Assembly (NCBI GenBank): GCA_021234155.1
Contig: JAJEKV010000034.1
Span: 11,310,697-11,374,696 of the forward strand
Length of the DNA: 64,000 nucleotides
From: Isoetes taiwanensis
Lineage: Eukaryota > Streptophyta > Lycopodiopsida > Isoetales > Isoetaceae
Reading direction: 5' to 3'
In this document: positions 32,465 through 43,306 of the stretch, piece by piece
Numbering within the stretch: position 1 is the stretch's first letter
Layout: each line of letters starts with the position of its first letter
Position numbers and translations under genes: made by a program
Notes under the pieces: generated by a model
What the model saw: only the letters and a program-made list of their open reading frames with translations
Database searches by the model: none
Told to the model about the DNA's origin: nothing

Positions 32465-35400
32465 CTAACAGCCATTAGAATTCTCTTCTTTTGGATGGTC
32501 TTCTTGCTCATTTGCTCCGATGCTACTTGCCAATGTTTCAGAGTCTGGTAGTGGCAGCGAATCAATGATGTGCTCATGTGCTTCCAAAGGTAAATGGTAC
32601 AAATTGCAATCATTTGCATCAACAATCAATTCAATCTTTGCACATACAACAAGATGTGAATAGCAATTGACATCTGGCATATGGTTTAGAAGCTCGTACT
32701 TACCTTTGCCAATGCACTTGTAGTACTTACCTGTCAAAATGACTTCCTGCCTACTGAACTTAGAGCCCCAATAATCTTTGAACGCGCTTTGCACAACGTG
32801 CTTTGGTTTAGAACATTTGACGATCCAAAAGTCAACATTTTCTTCATTGTTGGCTTCTGCATTGATTACAAAATTGTCACCAACCTCTACAAGCTCTGCC
32901 TTCCACTGGTTATCCCCTTCGTATTGCACATGGTTGATAGATGTTTGCTTGTACGATGTCTCAGGCTTCAACTCTGAATATGTGTAGCGTCCCAATCTTT
33001 TTGCATGCTTACATCTATTCCATATCCCCTTCCAACAACTAGCACAAAAGCAAGACAAGAATTTGTGAGCAACCATTGTGGGCCTGTTTTGGCAAAAGGG
33101 TCTTATAGTATGTATTTTCTTAGTCCCCTTCAGCGTTTCACAGTCAAATCTTATTGTTCTACACACTTCTCCCACCTTCACGAGCCAAAAATACCTACAG
33201 ATAAACATAGCACATTAGCAAGAACACAAAGCTGATACCTGCATGTGAATTAAAGTTCACAAGCAAAAATTAATACCTTAAGATATTATTGTCTTTGCTG
33301 CTGCCCTTTACTTTGAAGTACCAATTTAAGAATTGCACCACATCCTTAGCATTCCTTAAAGGCGTACTTTCTTTCTTCAACATCCCGCTGGTTAGTATTC
33401 TCTTTATCACAGCCCCGGTGCCGTCATGTTCCCCTTTGCCATGGCATGATGCAAACAAATTCCATTCTATCTTCATTCCAGTGGATTGAAAAAACCTGCC
33501 CAAGTAATAGAAACACCTGGAAGATTTGAACTGCGCAGCGCAACCGTCTGACCAGAATACATGCTTAGAGATGTTTACACCTTTACTTCTCAAGAATTCA
33601 GCATGCTTCTGAAGGCAATGCTGCACAAATGAGGTGTCGTGTTCTCGGTCATCAGAAATATAGAAGTGTGTTTCTTTAACAAACTTACGGTCACTGACAC
33701 AAATATTCGGAGTCTCTTCTTTATTTGCATGCCTGTAGGTGATGTGAACTAGTATGGAACATTGATCATTGTGCCAATGCATGGCTGAACCTCCTGCTGA
33801 ATTTTAAATGTGTAATTTTCTGTGAAGTTTATGATAGAAACAATGGTAATGTTTGCAAACACAATTTGAAATGTTCTGCTTGCCACCTTGCAGTGTAATT
33901 GTGAGGAATGAATTGCTTGATCACCTTATCAGCATGTACCATGAACTCGTGCAATGATGTGGCTTTATAAACCAGCCTCATAACGTCCTTGGTTTTGACA
34001 ATTGGTTTACCACCTATGCCAGCTTCCTTGATGAAGGTTTCTTTGACCTGAAAGAAATAAAGAATCAGCATATGGCAAAATGTATGGAAAGAGAAGCCAT
34101 GTATGCATTTAGAATTCTGCCAAAGCATTTACAAATCTCCTAATACAATCCAGCAGCCTATGTAAGAAGGCTAAAACATGTAAAAAAGAAGGCCATGCAA
34201 GCTGTACCAATTCTGCCCCTACTCAATACACGAAAAGAATGTCAACAGAATAACAAATGCTCACCTTCTCGAAGTTCTTCCATTCAACTGTCATCCCTTT
34301 GCTCTTTTCTTTGGGGCATTTATTGAAAGATTTTAGCCCACAGCGGTTGCATTCCATTGCCAAACATGGTGGCTTGTACCAATCAACGTCTTCATTATTC
34401 GGGCAAATCATAGTTTTCCACATATCACTGACACTACTGAATGTCTTATTGCTGCCTTCACAAATTGGACTTGGTCCACAAATAAGACATTTGCATCTAC
34501 AACTTGCACCATGAATGTTAGAATCTTGTCTTATTTTATTGATTGCCTGCCTAACGAATTCCATTTTCATGTGATATTTACAACAACATGTTTCCCTCTC
34601 TTTAAGTCTTCTCACAAATTTAGGTTTCAAACTTTCGAAAAGCCTGAGCCCTATCTTCATATTTGGATGTTCACGCTTGAATCTCCTAAAGAACATGACC
34701 TGCAATACAATAAGCAATTAGTATTAAACTTTTGTACTGTAATAAAGAACAAGCAGTAGCATACCTGAGTCTCTTCCAGATAGTGGATTGGTTGCCTATT
34801 ATAAGGCTTTGACAGTTTAGCACCATTATTTTGTCGTCTCAATTTAATGACTTGCCTTTTGTTTGGAGACACTCTTGTTTTAGAAACCCAAAAATTGTAT
34901 ACCTTTTCACGGTCTTCATCACTTAACCTGTCAGATCTGGCCTTATTCTTAAACATGGACCATGGTCCTCCAAAGTCAGCAATCTTCTTTTTGTCTAGAG
35001 CAGCATAGACAGCCTTTCTCCCCAAATTCAATATTTTTGCAACTGCTGCCCTATTGCTCTATTCATTTACAGCCATCATCAAGGTAGATGCTCTTGCATG
35101 GCTAATGTCTTGTGTCCTGCCTCGTTTCTTATTATCAAGAGTATTCTTCACATTCTCAACTACATGCTTGTACACATTTAAATTCTTATTGCCCATTAAA
35201 CCAAATTCTGGAAGTTCTTCACCAGCTCTGGATATGACCTCCTCCCTATCATTTTAATCATAATTTTGGCATATCTTATTTACAAAATCCACAATCAGCT
35301 TAGCATCTTTTTGTTTTTTTCTAGTAGAAGGTTTCTCCTTGTCTTTGCCTTCGCCTGCTCCTACCATCAAAATTTCTGATTGCATCTCCCTCTTCTTGGC

Positions 35401-35688
35401 TCTCTGTATTCTCCTTCTAGCAGCCAAAATTCTACGACATGCAGTATTAGGGGATATACAATTGCAAACTTTAGTACATTTTTCCAAACATGGTTCTATA
35501 TTTTCAGGAATCTTGTTAAGAGGAACTGGAGAAGACATTACCTCAGGCAAATTTAGTTCCATGATGTCTGGCATCTCATTTTCATTGTTGTCTTCCTTCT
35601 TCTCATTTTCATTGGTATCTTCTTTAGCAATCCTTAGTGTCCATAAGCGGATCCCTGGCCATAATTTACTTAGATACCCTGCATGCAT
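32465..35688 (-). pseudogene. Transposase-like gene, downstream copy (exons 1-4), inactivated
   Basis: Exons on the minus strand are 35688-34765, 34699-34265, 34047-33277 and 33194-32465, all with GT-AG borders. Exon 1 has a CNCISPNTACRR motif, basic stretches and NLGRKAVYAALDKK, but two in-frame stops (35254-35256 and 35059-35061) where copy 1 reads through. Exon 2 is a zinc-binding domain (ETCCCKYHMKMEFVRQAIN, CRCKCLICG, CNRCGLKSFNKC). Exon 3 is RNase-H-like: YTARWQAEHFKLCLQ, INFTENYTFKIQQEVQ, YISDDREHDTSFVQHC, FWSDGCAAQFKSSRC and HGKGEHDGTGAVIKR. Widespread relatives carry DFxENY at the second of these; here it is NFTENY. There are frame breaks near 33830-33850 and near 33785. Exon 4 ends the protein with the WIVKCSKPKHVVQSAF block. 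A basic tail (VARRRKPNGKKRR) lies in another frame after 32465. I infer a DDE-type transposase pseudogene; this is family knowledge plus reading, not a search. Confidence 0.7.
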
Positions 35689-35946
35689 GTATTTTTCCTA
35701 TGCAAGCAACACTTAAAACCTATAAATACTTAAGAACATGCAACCTTATAAGATCAAATAACCTAGCTGAGCACCCTTTAGATCTACGGTAGTAAACCAC
35801 CACAAGCTAAATTAAAGCATAACTATATGGCTAATCTAAACCATCACAATCTGAACTCTAAATTGTAAGAAGAAATACAGGTTATCATCATATTTCATAA
35901 GATCAAATAAAACATTATCTAAGCATGTAACTAATTGAATGCTCAC

Positions 35947-37408
35947 CTTCTCGAAGTTCTTCCAATCAGGCTTGATTGACTTGCTCTTCTCTTTGGGACA
36001 TCTTTGGAATGATTTCAGTCTACAAGCATTGCAATCCATAGTCAAACAAGTAGACTTATACCAAGCTGCTGACTCGTCCTTAGGACACACCATAGTTTTC
36101 CACATTTCACTGGTGCTATTGAAAGTATGATTGCTCGCTGCACATATTGGGCATGGACCACAGACATCACATTTGCATGAACACCTAGGACCATGCATGT
36201 TAGAATCTCGTCTTAGCTTGTTGATTGCCTGCCTAACAAATTCCATTCGCATGTGGTATATGCAGAAGCATGTTTCCCTCTCTTTAAGCCTTTTTACAAA
36301 CTTAGGCTTCAAAGTCTCGAACAACCTGAGTCCTATTTTCATGTCTGGATGTTGATGCTTAAACCTTCTATAAAACGTGACCTGAAATTTAATAAACAAT
36401 ATAAGTCAGAGACAAGCTTTTTATTGTGAAAATATAGAAGCATTTACATACCTGACTCTCTTCCAAATAATGTAGTGGCTGTAGGTTATAAGGCTTAGGA
36501 ATCTTATCACCATTATTATTCCTCCTCAATTTCATAACTAGCCTTTTATTTGGACATAACCTAGTTTCAGAAATCCAAAAGTTGTATACCTTTTCGCGAT
36601 CTCCATCCGATAGTCTGTCAGATCTGCATTTCCTTTGGAACATAGACCATGGGCCTCCGAATTTAGTAAACTTCCTCCTGTCCAATGCGGCATAGACAGC
36701 CTTTCTCCTCATGTTCAAAACCTTTGCAACTGCTGACCGGTTGGTAGATCCATTAACTGCCACCATCAAGGTGGATGCTCTTGCTTGATTGATGTCTTGC
36801 GTCCTAGCACATTTATTAGCTTCAAGAGTTTCCTTCATATTCTCAACAACATGTTGGTATACTTGTAATTTCTTGTTTCCAATGATTCCAAACTCAGGTA
36901 GGTGTTCAGCTGCCCTGGATATGATTTCCTGTCTATCAGCAGGATGTACCTTGAGGCATACCTTGTTGATGTGATCAACAATAATTCTAACATGTTTTTG
37001 TTTCTGCCTAGTACTCAGCCTTTCCTTCACCTTGTTTGTTTCTAAAGCCAACTTTTCAGATTCCCTCTTCCTCTTTCTTTGCGATTTCCTTTTAGTAGAT
37101 AAAATTCTTTTGCATGCAGTATTAGAAGAAATGCAATTGCAAACTTTCTTGCACTCAACCAAGCATACCTGAGGGGTTTCAGAAACCTTCTCATCAAGAA
37201 TTGGAGATAAGACAATCTCAGACATGTCTGCATTAATAGGATTTCGAAATTGCATGCCATTGCAACAATCTTCCTCTTCATCCACACTAAAATTTGGAAT
37301 TCTATCTTGGATGTCAATTCCCAGAGTAGAAGCAAGCTCTTCTGGATCTTGGCCTCCAAATCTAGTGGCAAATTCAGCAGCGTACGATCCATTCAAGGGT
37401 AAAAGCAT
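35947..37408 (-). CDS. Transposase-like gene, upstream copy (exons 1-2 only)
   Basis: Exon 1 (37408-36452) is fully open: MLLPLNGSYAAEFATRFGG, an acidic stretch, CKKVCNCISSNTACKRIL, basic KRKSQRKRKRES, a helix-turn-helix-looking block (STNRSAVAKVLNMRRKAVYA) and GPWSMFQRKCRSDRLSD. Exon 2 (36381-35947, 435 nt, the same length as in copy 2) carries the zinc domain ERETCFCIYHMRMEFVRQ, CSCKCDVCGPCPIC and CNACRLKSFQRC. Splice borders CAG/GTATGT, TTTCAG/GTCACG and GAGAAG/GTGAGC match copy 2. No exon 3 follows before copy 2 begins, so this copy lacks the catalytic domain unless it splices into copy 2's exon 3. Its ATG lies inside the terminus of the MITE at 37397-37718; an older start may lie beyond it. 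It could make a DNA-binding fragment. Confidence 0.6.
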
Positions 37409-37718
37409 GCTACGGTGTACCACTTTTGGAACCCTCAAAAGTACCTACACTGGGTACTTTTAAAACTGGTACTTCCTGTTTTTTCTTTCCATTAAAATCG
37501 ATCAAAATTTTTTGAATTGAAGGTCAATAACATGTCAATCTATAGTACTAAAGGATAACAATAGTATTAGAGACTAAAATAAATGAATTAACTCTCAAAC
37601 TTATTTTTTATTGCGACATTTATGCAAGTTCCCAGTACCTAGTGCTGGGTACTTTTCCAGGTAGTTTTGCACTCCCTAAAAAGTACTTTAGATGGTACAC
37701 CCTAGCATGCTTTCACCC
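37397..37718. mobile_element. 322-bp MITE with TCAA target duplication
   Basis: The ends are GGGTAAAAGCATGCTACGG (37397) and, inverted, GGGTGAAAGCATGCTAGGG (37718), and both continue TGTACCA. TCAA flanks both sides (37393-37396 and 37719-37722). There is no ORF inside. The first 12 bp resemble the termini of the 9.5-kb element, so it may be mobilised by the same transposase. Its left end overlaps the first codons of transposase copy 1. Confidence 0.75.
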
Positions 37719-37993
37719 TCAATTACAAAAATGAAAAAATGACATAACCAAGCATTGTCCATTCGATTAGGAGCCGGCAGAATCGGCTAAAGCGGGAGAA
37801 CTAGCCTTTGAGTCTGGATCGATGACATGGCCAACTAACTTCCTAAATTGGAGAGGATTTGAAGCCCTCTCCTTTGCGGGCTGGCCCTAAGAAATAAGAA
37901 CGAGACGTCAAAACCTAGTTCTGAAGGGCCCGAAATTATTCATGGCAAAGTACTAAGCACCCCCAAAGCACCATATGTCGTTGACAAAAAAAG

Positions 37994-38019
37994 TGTCCCC
38001 CACCTATATGCTTTCACCC
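37994..38019 (-). repeat. Right inverted terminus of the 9.5-kb element
   Basis: On the minus strand this reads GGGTGAAAGCATATAGGTGG plus GGGACA, the partner of 28504-28529. Confidence 0.5.
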
Positions 38020-38480
38020 AACTACATGTGTTTGTCACAATGATGTTGCGTAATGTGGAAGACTGCCTACGAGCTCAGAAGCAGTCCCAAAAGTAAAACA
38101 AAATCCTAGAAATTACCCGGAGAACCTGTAATGCGGAATGGAATAGCAAACTTCCATTTCACAGTGTACGGAGGCCGCAGGATATTGCATTCCAGCAAAA
38201 TGTAGTGATTATTTCAGTGTAGAATTGTTATACGTACTGGTGTAGAGTTGTTCTATATACCACTTTATCTCATTCATTATTACAACGAGGGATTTCTAGA
38301 AACTCCTTATAGGTCAATCATACATTGGAGAGTATATAGCTAATTTAGGTAATATAAGTCTTGCTACTCTTATCTTCAAAAAAGATACGTGAAGGTGCTC
38401 TTTAGATCTGCAAGTCGAATATTTGCCGCCTGCACTTTGTGATTAGGTATAGACTATTCATTCCGAGGGAGGAATGACAA
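38020..38480. other. Unassigned stretch
   Basis: No gene. Phrases such as GTGTAGAGTTGTTCTATATACC look like the untranslated part of a retroelement, but I cannot place them. Confidence 0.3.
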
Positions 38481-38482
38481 CC

Positions 38483-39039
38483 ACAAACCATTAACATCCA
38501 ACATATAAAAATTAAATTCCCCAACACATAACCATTTACATTAATAACCAACACATAACTACCATTGACATTAATTAACACAACTATTGGGTCCAACACA
38601 TTTAAATTAAAATCCCCCTTAAACCCCCTTTGGTTTGGGTGCATATTCACACGGGGGGTGACTCCGAGCAACGAGAGCTGTTGGATAGGCATATTCACCC
38701 CTTATTCCTTAATCTACACCGTACGTCAAGTTCCTCGTTTGTGGGGTATGCAAGTACAAAATTTGTTGTACTGTATAAGAAGATTCGCAAAATACTATAA
38801 GATTTCAAGCGAAATACTATATGGTGTTGATTTCGTACGTGCAAAATACAATTATGAGGGCTCTCGCTGCCCTACGTCACCCCCCGTGTGAATATGCACC
38901 CAAACCAAAGGGGGTTTAAGGGGGATTTTAATTTAAATGTGTTGGACCCAATAGTTGTGTTAGTTATGTGTTGGTTATTAATGTAAATGGTTATGTGTTG
39001 GGGAATTTAATTTTTATATGTTGGATGTTAATGGTTTGT
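38483..39039. mobile_element. Foldback element, second copy with different outer arms
   Basis: The left arm 38483-38662 and right arm 38876-39039 are inverted copies. They are nearly identical except for a 16-17-bp unit (ACCATTGACATTAATTA) present only in the left arm. The inner arms (CACGGGGGGTGAC, GGTTTGGGTGCATATTCAC) and centre match 3991-4638, but the outer arms (ACAAACCATTAACATCC...) do not. The right half is also present at about 2825-3060. Confidence 0.85.
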
Positions 39040-40080
39040 GTTGCAAAAAAAAAAATGGCCTTCGGGGGCTTTAGGCCCTCAGGGGTGACAAAAATTTTAG
39101 AATTCAAACCAGAAAAAAAACTAAAATTCATTTGAGGCTTTCATCACCTGTAGCTTTTGAATTTGATCACAATAAAACAAATAGAACATAAGTAAAAGTT
39201 ACCATAAAGATAGAGCAGATTGATCCCATTATTCTGAAAGTCATAAAGTTTGCAACACCCATACACAAACATTTTTCAAGCTGGAATTTAACAATGACCT
39301 TTGGCCTCCATGGATTCTTGTGGTGAGAAACCAAAGTGGGAAACTTTTCTGCTTGTTAGCACAAGGATCTAGAAGCCTTGAAATTTGCTTAATAACTGCC
39401 TCTCAATCTAAAAATGCATGGTAATTTTTTGCAAGCTTCATTCGGAATGAGCCATAAAACAATATCCAATAGCGCAATCCTGTATTAATCAGCTGGTAGG
39501 ATGTGTTAGCCTACCAAACCCGGCCGAAAAATTGCTGTTTTAGCATAGATAACTAAACCAAACATATCCATATCATACACTATCAAAAAGATCTCGGAGA
39601 GAGCTTTCCAACGCAATAAAAATCATCTCAAACAGAGCTCTGGATCAAAAGTTATGATAAGAAATGTGTTGCCGGCGGGGAAACTGCACTACATGCGCCC
39701 TTCAAGCCCTTCATGTGCCCATTATGCACCACACACACAAAAAAAGGGCTTCTGTTGTGAGCCATTGGTTGTTGGGCTAAAATCAATGGCCCTTCATGTG
39801 CCCATTATGCAACACACGCACAAAAAAAGGGCTTTTGTTGTGAGCCATTGGTTGTTGGGCTAAAATCAATGGCCCTTCATGTGCCCATTATGCACCACAT
39901 GCACAAAAAAAGGGCTTTTGTTGTGAGCCATTGATTGTTGACCATTGAAAAAAAAAGCTAAAATCAATGGCTCAGAAATGGTGCACTCTAGATGTACGCA
40001 TTAGTACATCCATTTGAATACATCACGAAATCATAGGAAAACCTTAGTGAAAAGTGTACAAAAACACAAAGAAAACCCCC
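38697..40080 (+). repeat. Repeat R, copy 2
   Basis: It matches copy 1 (2641-3990) along its length, including the right foldback arm and the body. Two differences stand out: an insertion after GGTTTGTGTTG (A-run, then GGCCTTCGGGGGCTTTAGGCC) replaces GGGACGTCACACCCCCC, and the minisatellite is rebuilt. It continues past CCCCCTG as copy 3 does. Confidence 0.85.
39718..39950 (+). repeat. Minisatellite, 83-bp units
   Basis: Units start CCCATTATGCA at 39718, 39801 and 39884. Each contains GGGCTTYTGTTGTGAGCC and, unlike the units in copy 1, GGGCTAAAATCAATGGCCC, a perfect short inverted repeat. Confidence 0.9.
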
Positions 40081-40097
40081 TGTTATTATGCTACATA

Positions 40098-40290
40098 TTA
40101 TGCCTCACTGCAAACACTAGACTTCGAGTTACAATCACAGGAACAACATTATATTGAGACAGAAGTCCAGACATTAGAGTCAGAGTTACAGCCCCAAAGA
40201 AAATACTATGTTGAGGCATAAGTCCATACATCAGGATCAGAGGTAGAGTCACAAAAAATTGATATATTGAGGCGGAAGTCCAAACATCTC
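40098..40290 (+). repeat. Four degenerate ~56-bp tandem units
   Basis: Each unit has the form TTGAGGCAGAAGTCCAGACAT plus GAGTCAGAGTTACA, at about 40099, 40154, 40211 and 40267. The frame is partly open across them (EAEVQTLESEV-like), just before the ORF1-like element X. It may be the 5' part of X. Confidence 0.7.
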
Positions 40291-40622
40291 CTCCATGCAC
40301 AATGGAGCCACCACCTCAGGATGCCTCAGTGCTTGACACTAAGATACTGAATCTACGCATCATACAGGTTGCAGAGACAGAGATAGTGGGTGAGACAGAT
40401 TTGGATATAGCTATGCATTCTTTACTAAATGTTATGCACATCCCTGCTAGGGTGGGGCCTACATGCCCTAATCTTCCTCGCCGCCTTTTACTTCGGTTTC
40501 AAGATTCACTAAGTGGACTATATATTCTTCAGCATGGATACCACCTTAAAGGCACTAGCTTTTCAGTCTAGGAGGGCCTTTCTCCTCTTCAGTTGTGCAA
40601 AAGTAGGAAAGACCTTCGGAAA

Positions 40623-42757
40623 GTGAGAATAGAATAGAATAGAATATGATTTTATCATCCACGGAGACCAACTGGCCTATGGGACCCAAGTACAAAGAGA
40701 GAGCAGCAGGCGTATTACTACCAGGATTAAAAAACCCCCGCCCCGAAGGGTTTTCGGGGGAAAAACCTTAGTAGCAATAAGGATCTTTGGCATACTGCTG
40801 ATTATATACATAATCACAAATGCAATGAGGTTAATGTCGGACGGGGGGCATAATCGAAGTCCAGCGTGTCCATTACCTCCCGAGGTACGATCCCAACAAA
40901 CCTCTGAGCCGTGCTTAGTAGCTCATGCAAGGCGATGGGGCACAACTAACCGAGCATCACCGAGCCCGGATATCTTTGGTACACGGACGACACGGAGGCG
41001 TGACTTTCATCCTCAATGGCGCCACAGTTGGCGGCCAGAGCCGGACTCTGTCCTCATGCGGCTCCCGAATCCATCTCCCTGTCTCAATCGCGGAGGTGGT
41101 GTGCACTGTCTTGAATGGAAGCAATCACCATGCGCTTTTTCATGGGTAGATGGGTGCGGTAGTGGTGTGGGCCCTCGTGAGCATGGGATTAACCTGCACG
41201 TCGATAATTTGCCACCTTGACATGTGACCGGGGCCTCTGCATCCCAAAGCTTGGCCATGAAGCAAGCATCCAATCTTTTGCTTCAAAGCAGTAGCGTTCC
41301 TTCGGTGTATGCACCGGGTCCACATCGTGTGCACGCACATTCCATAGCGAGAACCAGGGGCTTGCTTGTCTTTCCAGCCCGGGCTTTGAGTGGTTCTGGG
41401 CCCATCGCCCTTTGCCAAAGCAAGGTTGGGCAGCCGGGCTTCATCCATAGCCACCACCTACGGAAGGAAATAAGGTGGCGTTCAGTAGCGACCCTCAGTA
41501 ATGGAAGGAAGCCTTGTCTCCTGGAGCAAGATCGATATGGGACCGTGGATTTCCTCCCGGTGCGGGCCAAGAAGGCCTTACATACACTTGCTCTAGATCG
41601 TTCCAAGTGGTGAGGGATATCACCGGCCCCACACATACTGCCCCATAGAGGAGGACCGGTTCAACCAAGGCCACGAACAAATGTGCTTGGTGACCCCATG
41701 CATCTGACTACGCCTTGTATTTGTTGTTTTGCATTGCATCGTGGGCTTTCCGACTGCGGTGACCCGTAACACGATGGATGCATCCCATGTGTGGTAGTAG
41801 AAAACGGAATGCCCAAATACTTATAAGGCGAGCCACCTCCACTACTTGCCCCGGTAAGTGAATGAGGGAAAGGCGTGGAGTCTTTGGGATAATGGTACCG
41901 GCAACACCCTTGTCTTGGCCAAGTTAACTCTCATGTAAGTGAATTGGCGAGAAAGTGTCCAAAGCATCCGGTGGCATTGCATGTCCTCTGGGGTATATCT
42001 GGCGAGGGCAACATCATCGGCATATATGAGTTGCGGATTATGTGGTGCATTAACCGGCCCCAGTGCTCGGCTAGCCATTCTTCTAGCTGGTCAATGTACA
42101 AGCCGAAGAGCGTCGGGGATAGAGGGCAGCCCCCACGCACCCCAATGCTACTAACAACGGGCTCCCCGGCCGGTGTGAGACGGCCGGAGAAAGCCTCAGT
42201 ATAGTCTCAGTATATAGCATTACGCAAGTCGACGGGGGTCCCTAAACTGTCTCAATCTGTCCCCACAACTTATCCCAGGCACCGTGTCAAAAGCCTTTGC
42301 GAAATCCACAAAGCAACAGTACAGATTCTGGCGTTGATTCCGGCTATCCTCTATGGGTCAATAGTAGAATGCCGGGGGCGGAAGCCTGCCTGCATGAGAG
42401 CCCGCACTTCTCCATCCTCTGCCCAAAGTGTCGGTCATTTGCTCAAGAATCCCTAAGCAACTTGGCAAAGATAGAATCCGACCATAATGGTGCGATAGTT
42501 GGTTGGGCTGTGGGGTCCCCCGCTTGTATATGGGCACAACTCTTGGTAGTCCGGTCTGGGGAAGCCTTCTTGCAATGCCACTGTTGAAGAGTCTTTGTGA
42601 GAACCGGCACCATTGGGGCCCCGACCCCACTTGAGAAGCTCACTGCGCATACCATCCAAATCTGTTGCCTTCCCTTTAGCGGGCGTTGCAGGCCCATTAT
42701 GACATCCCCTTGATGTGACCGATTGCTAGGCACATGCGGAGAATGCTTGGTGCCCGT
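40623..42757 (-). mobile_element. 5'-truncated LINE with reverse transcriptase, degenerate
   Basis: On the minus strand, in several frames, conserved RT blocks occur in order: GLPRVVPIYKRG near 42540, RGGCPLSPTLFGLYIDQLEE near 42130, LIYADDVALARY with the YADD catalytic box near 42010, and LVEPVLLYGAV near 41650. The 3' UTR has the AAGGTTTTTCCCCCGAAAAC and GGGTTTTTTAATCCTGGTAG blocks, the core GGGTCCCATAGGCCAGTTGG, GTGGATGATAAAA and a (TTCTA)n tail at 40623-40650. The body is far richer in GC than its flanks and carries many frameshifts. It sits inside element X. ORF1 and the endonuclease are absent. Confidence 0.85.
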
Positions 42758-43204
42758 GTAAAAGGTATGGGCAGTTTATAAGGGAGGCATAGCAATTATT
42801 CTAGACCAATAGCCTTCCAACCCTTGGATTTGTCTTGACAATTTAAGGAGCACACTCTTATCATTAGCAATTATCTTTAGTTCCATCTATATTTTGTTTT
42901 GGTGTGTTATGGGAGATGTTGATTTTTTAGTTTGAATTATAAATAAAAATTCAAAAAACATTGCCAACCATCAAATATAGCACAAATCCCTTTTTTTCTG
43001 ATACAAAACTTGGCCACGATAACATCATCTCTTCAATATCTTCATAAAAACTTACTACACTACAAAGATACATGACAAAGGATATGACCAGAATGATCAG
43101 ATGGAAAGACAAAGAGTATGATTTACTGTTGGTCAAATCATGCTTTAATCATGTGTAAAACCCTATCAAATCCACCCAGAAATTTATTGTTTTGACCCAG
43201 AAAA

Positions 43205-43306
43205 CTTAACCAAATATGAGCGTATTATATATCTTCAGAAAGACCCCAGAGAGAGCTTAACCAAATATGAGCGTATTATATATCTTCAGAAAGATCCCAG
43301 AGAGAG
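43205..43306. repeat. 51-bp tandem duplication
   Basis: Units of CTTAACCAAATATGAGCG plus TATTATATATCTTCAGAAAG start at 43205 and 43256 and differ at one base. The segment is related to the GAGAGCTTTCCAACGCAATA part of repeat R. Confidence 0.9.

Larger units (their letters stand above)
28504..38019. mobile_element. Candidate 9.5-kb two-gene DNA transposon
   Basis: The block is bounded by imperfect inverted termini with consensus GGGTSAAAGCRTATAGGTGG, 22 of 26 bases matching. It contains a plus-strand gene (28685-31108) that starts about 160 bp inside the left end. It also has a minus-strand transposase-like gene in two partial tandem copies (32465-37408), the upstream one starting about 610 bp inside the right end. 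The genes converge. A related MITE (37397-37718) is nested near the right end. I see no convincing target duplication (flanks GCATTCT and AACTACA), so the termini rest on their mutual match, their position just outside the gene starts, and their similarity to the MITE termini. The superfamily is not one I can name. Alternative: host-like genes with chance inverted repeats. Confidence 0.5.

Noticed and set aside
41224-41613. Plus-strand ORFs over the LINE
   Set aside because: They are antisense to clear reverse-transcriptase motifs and are explained by GC-rich composition.
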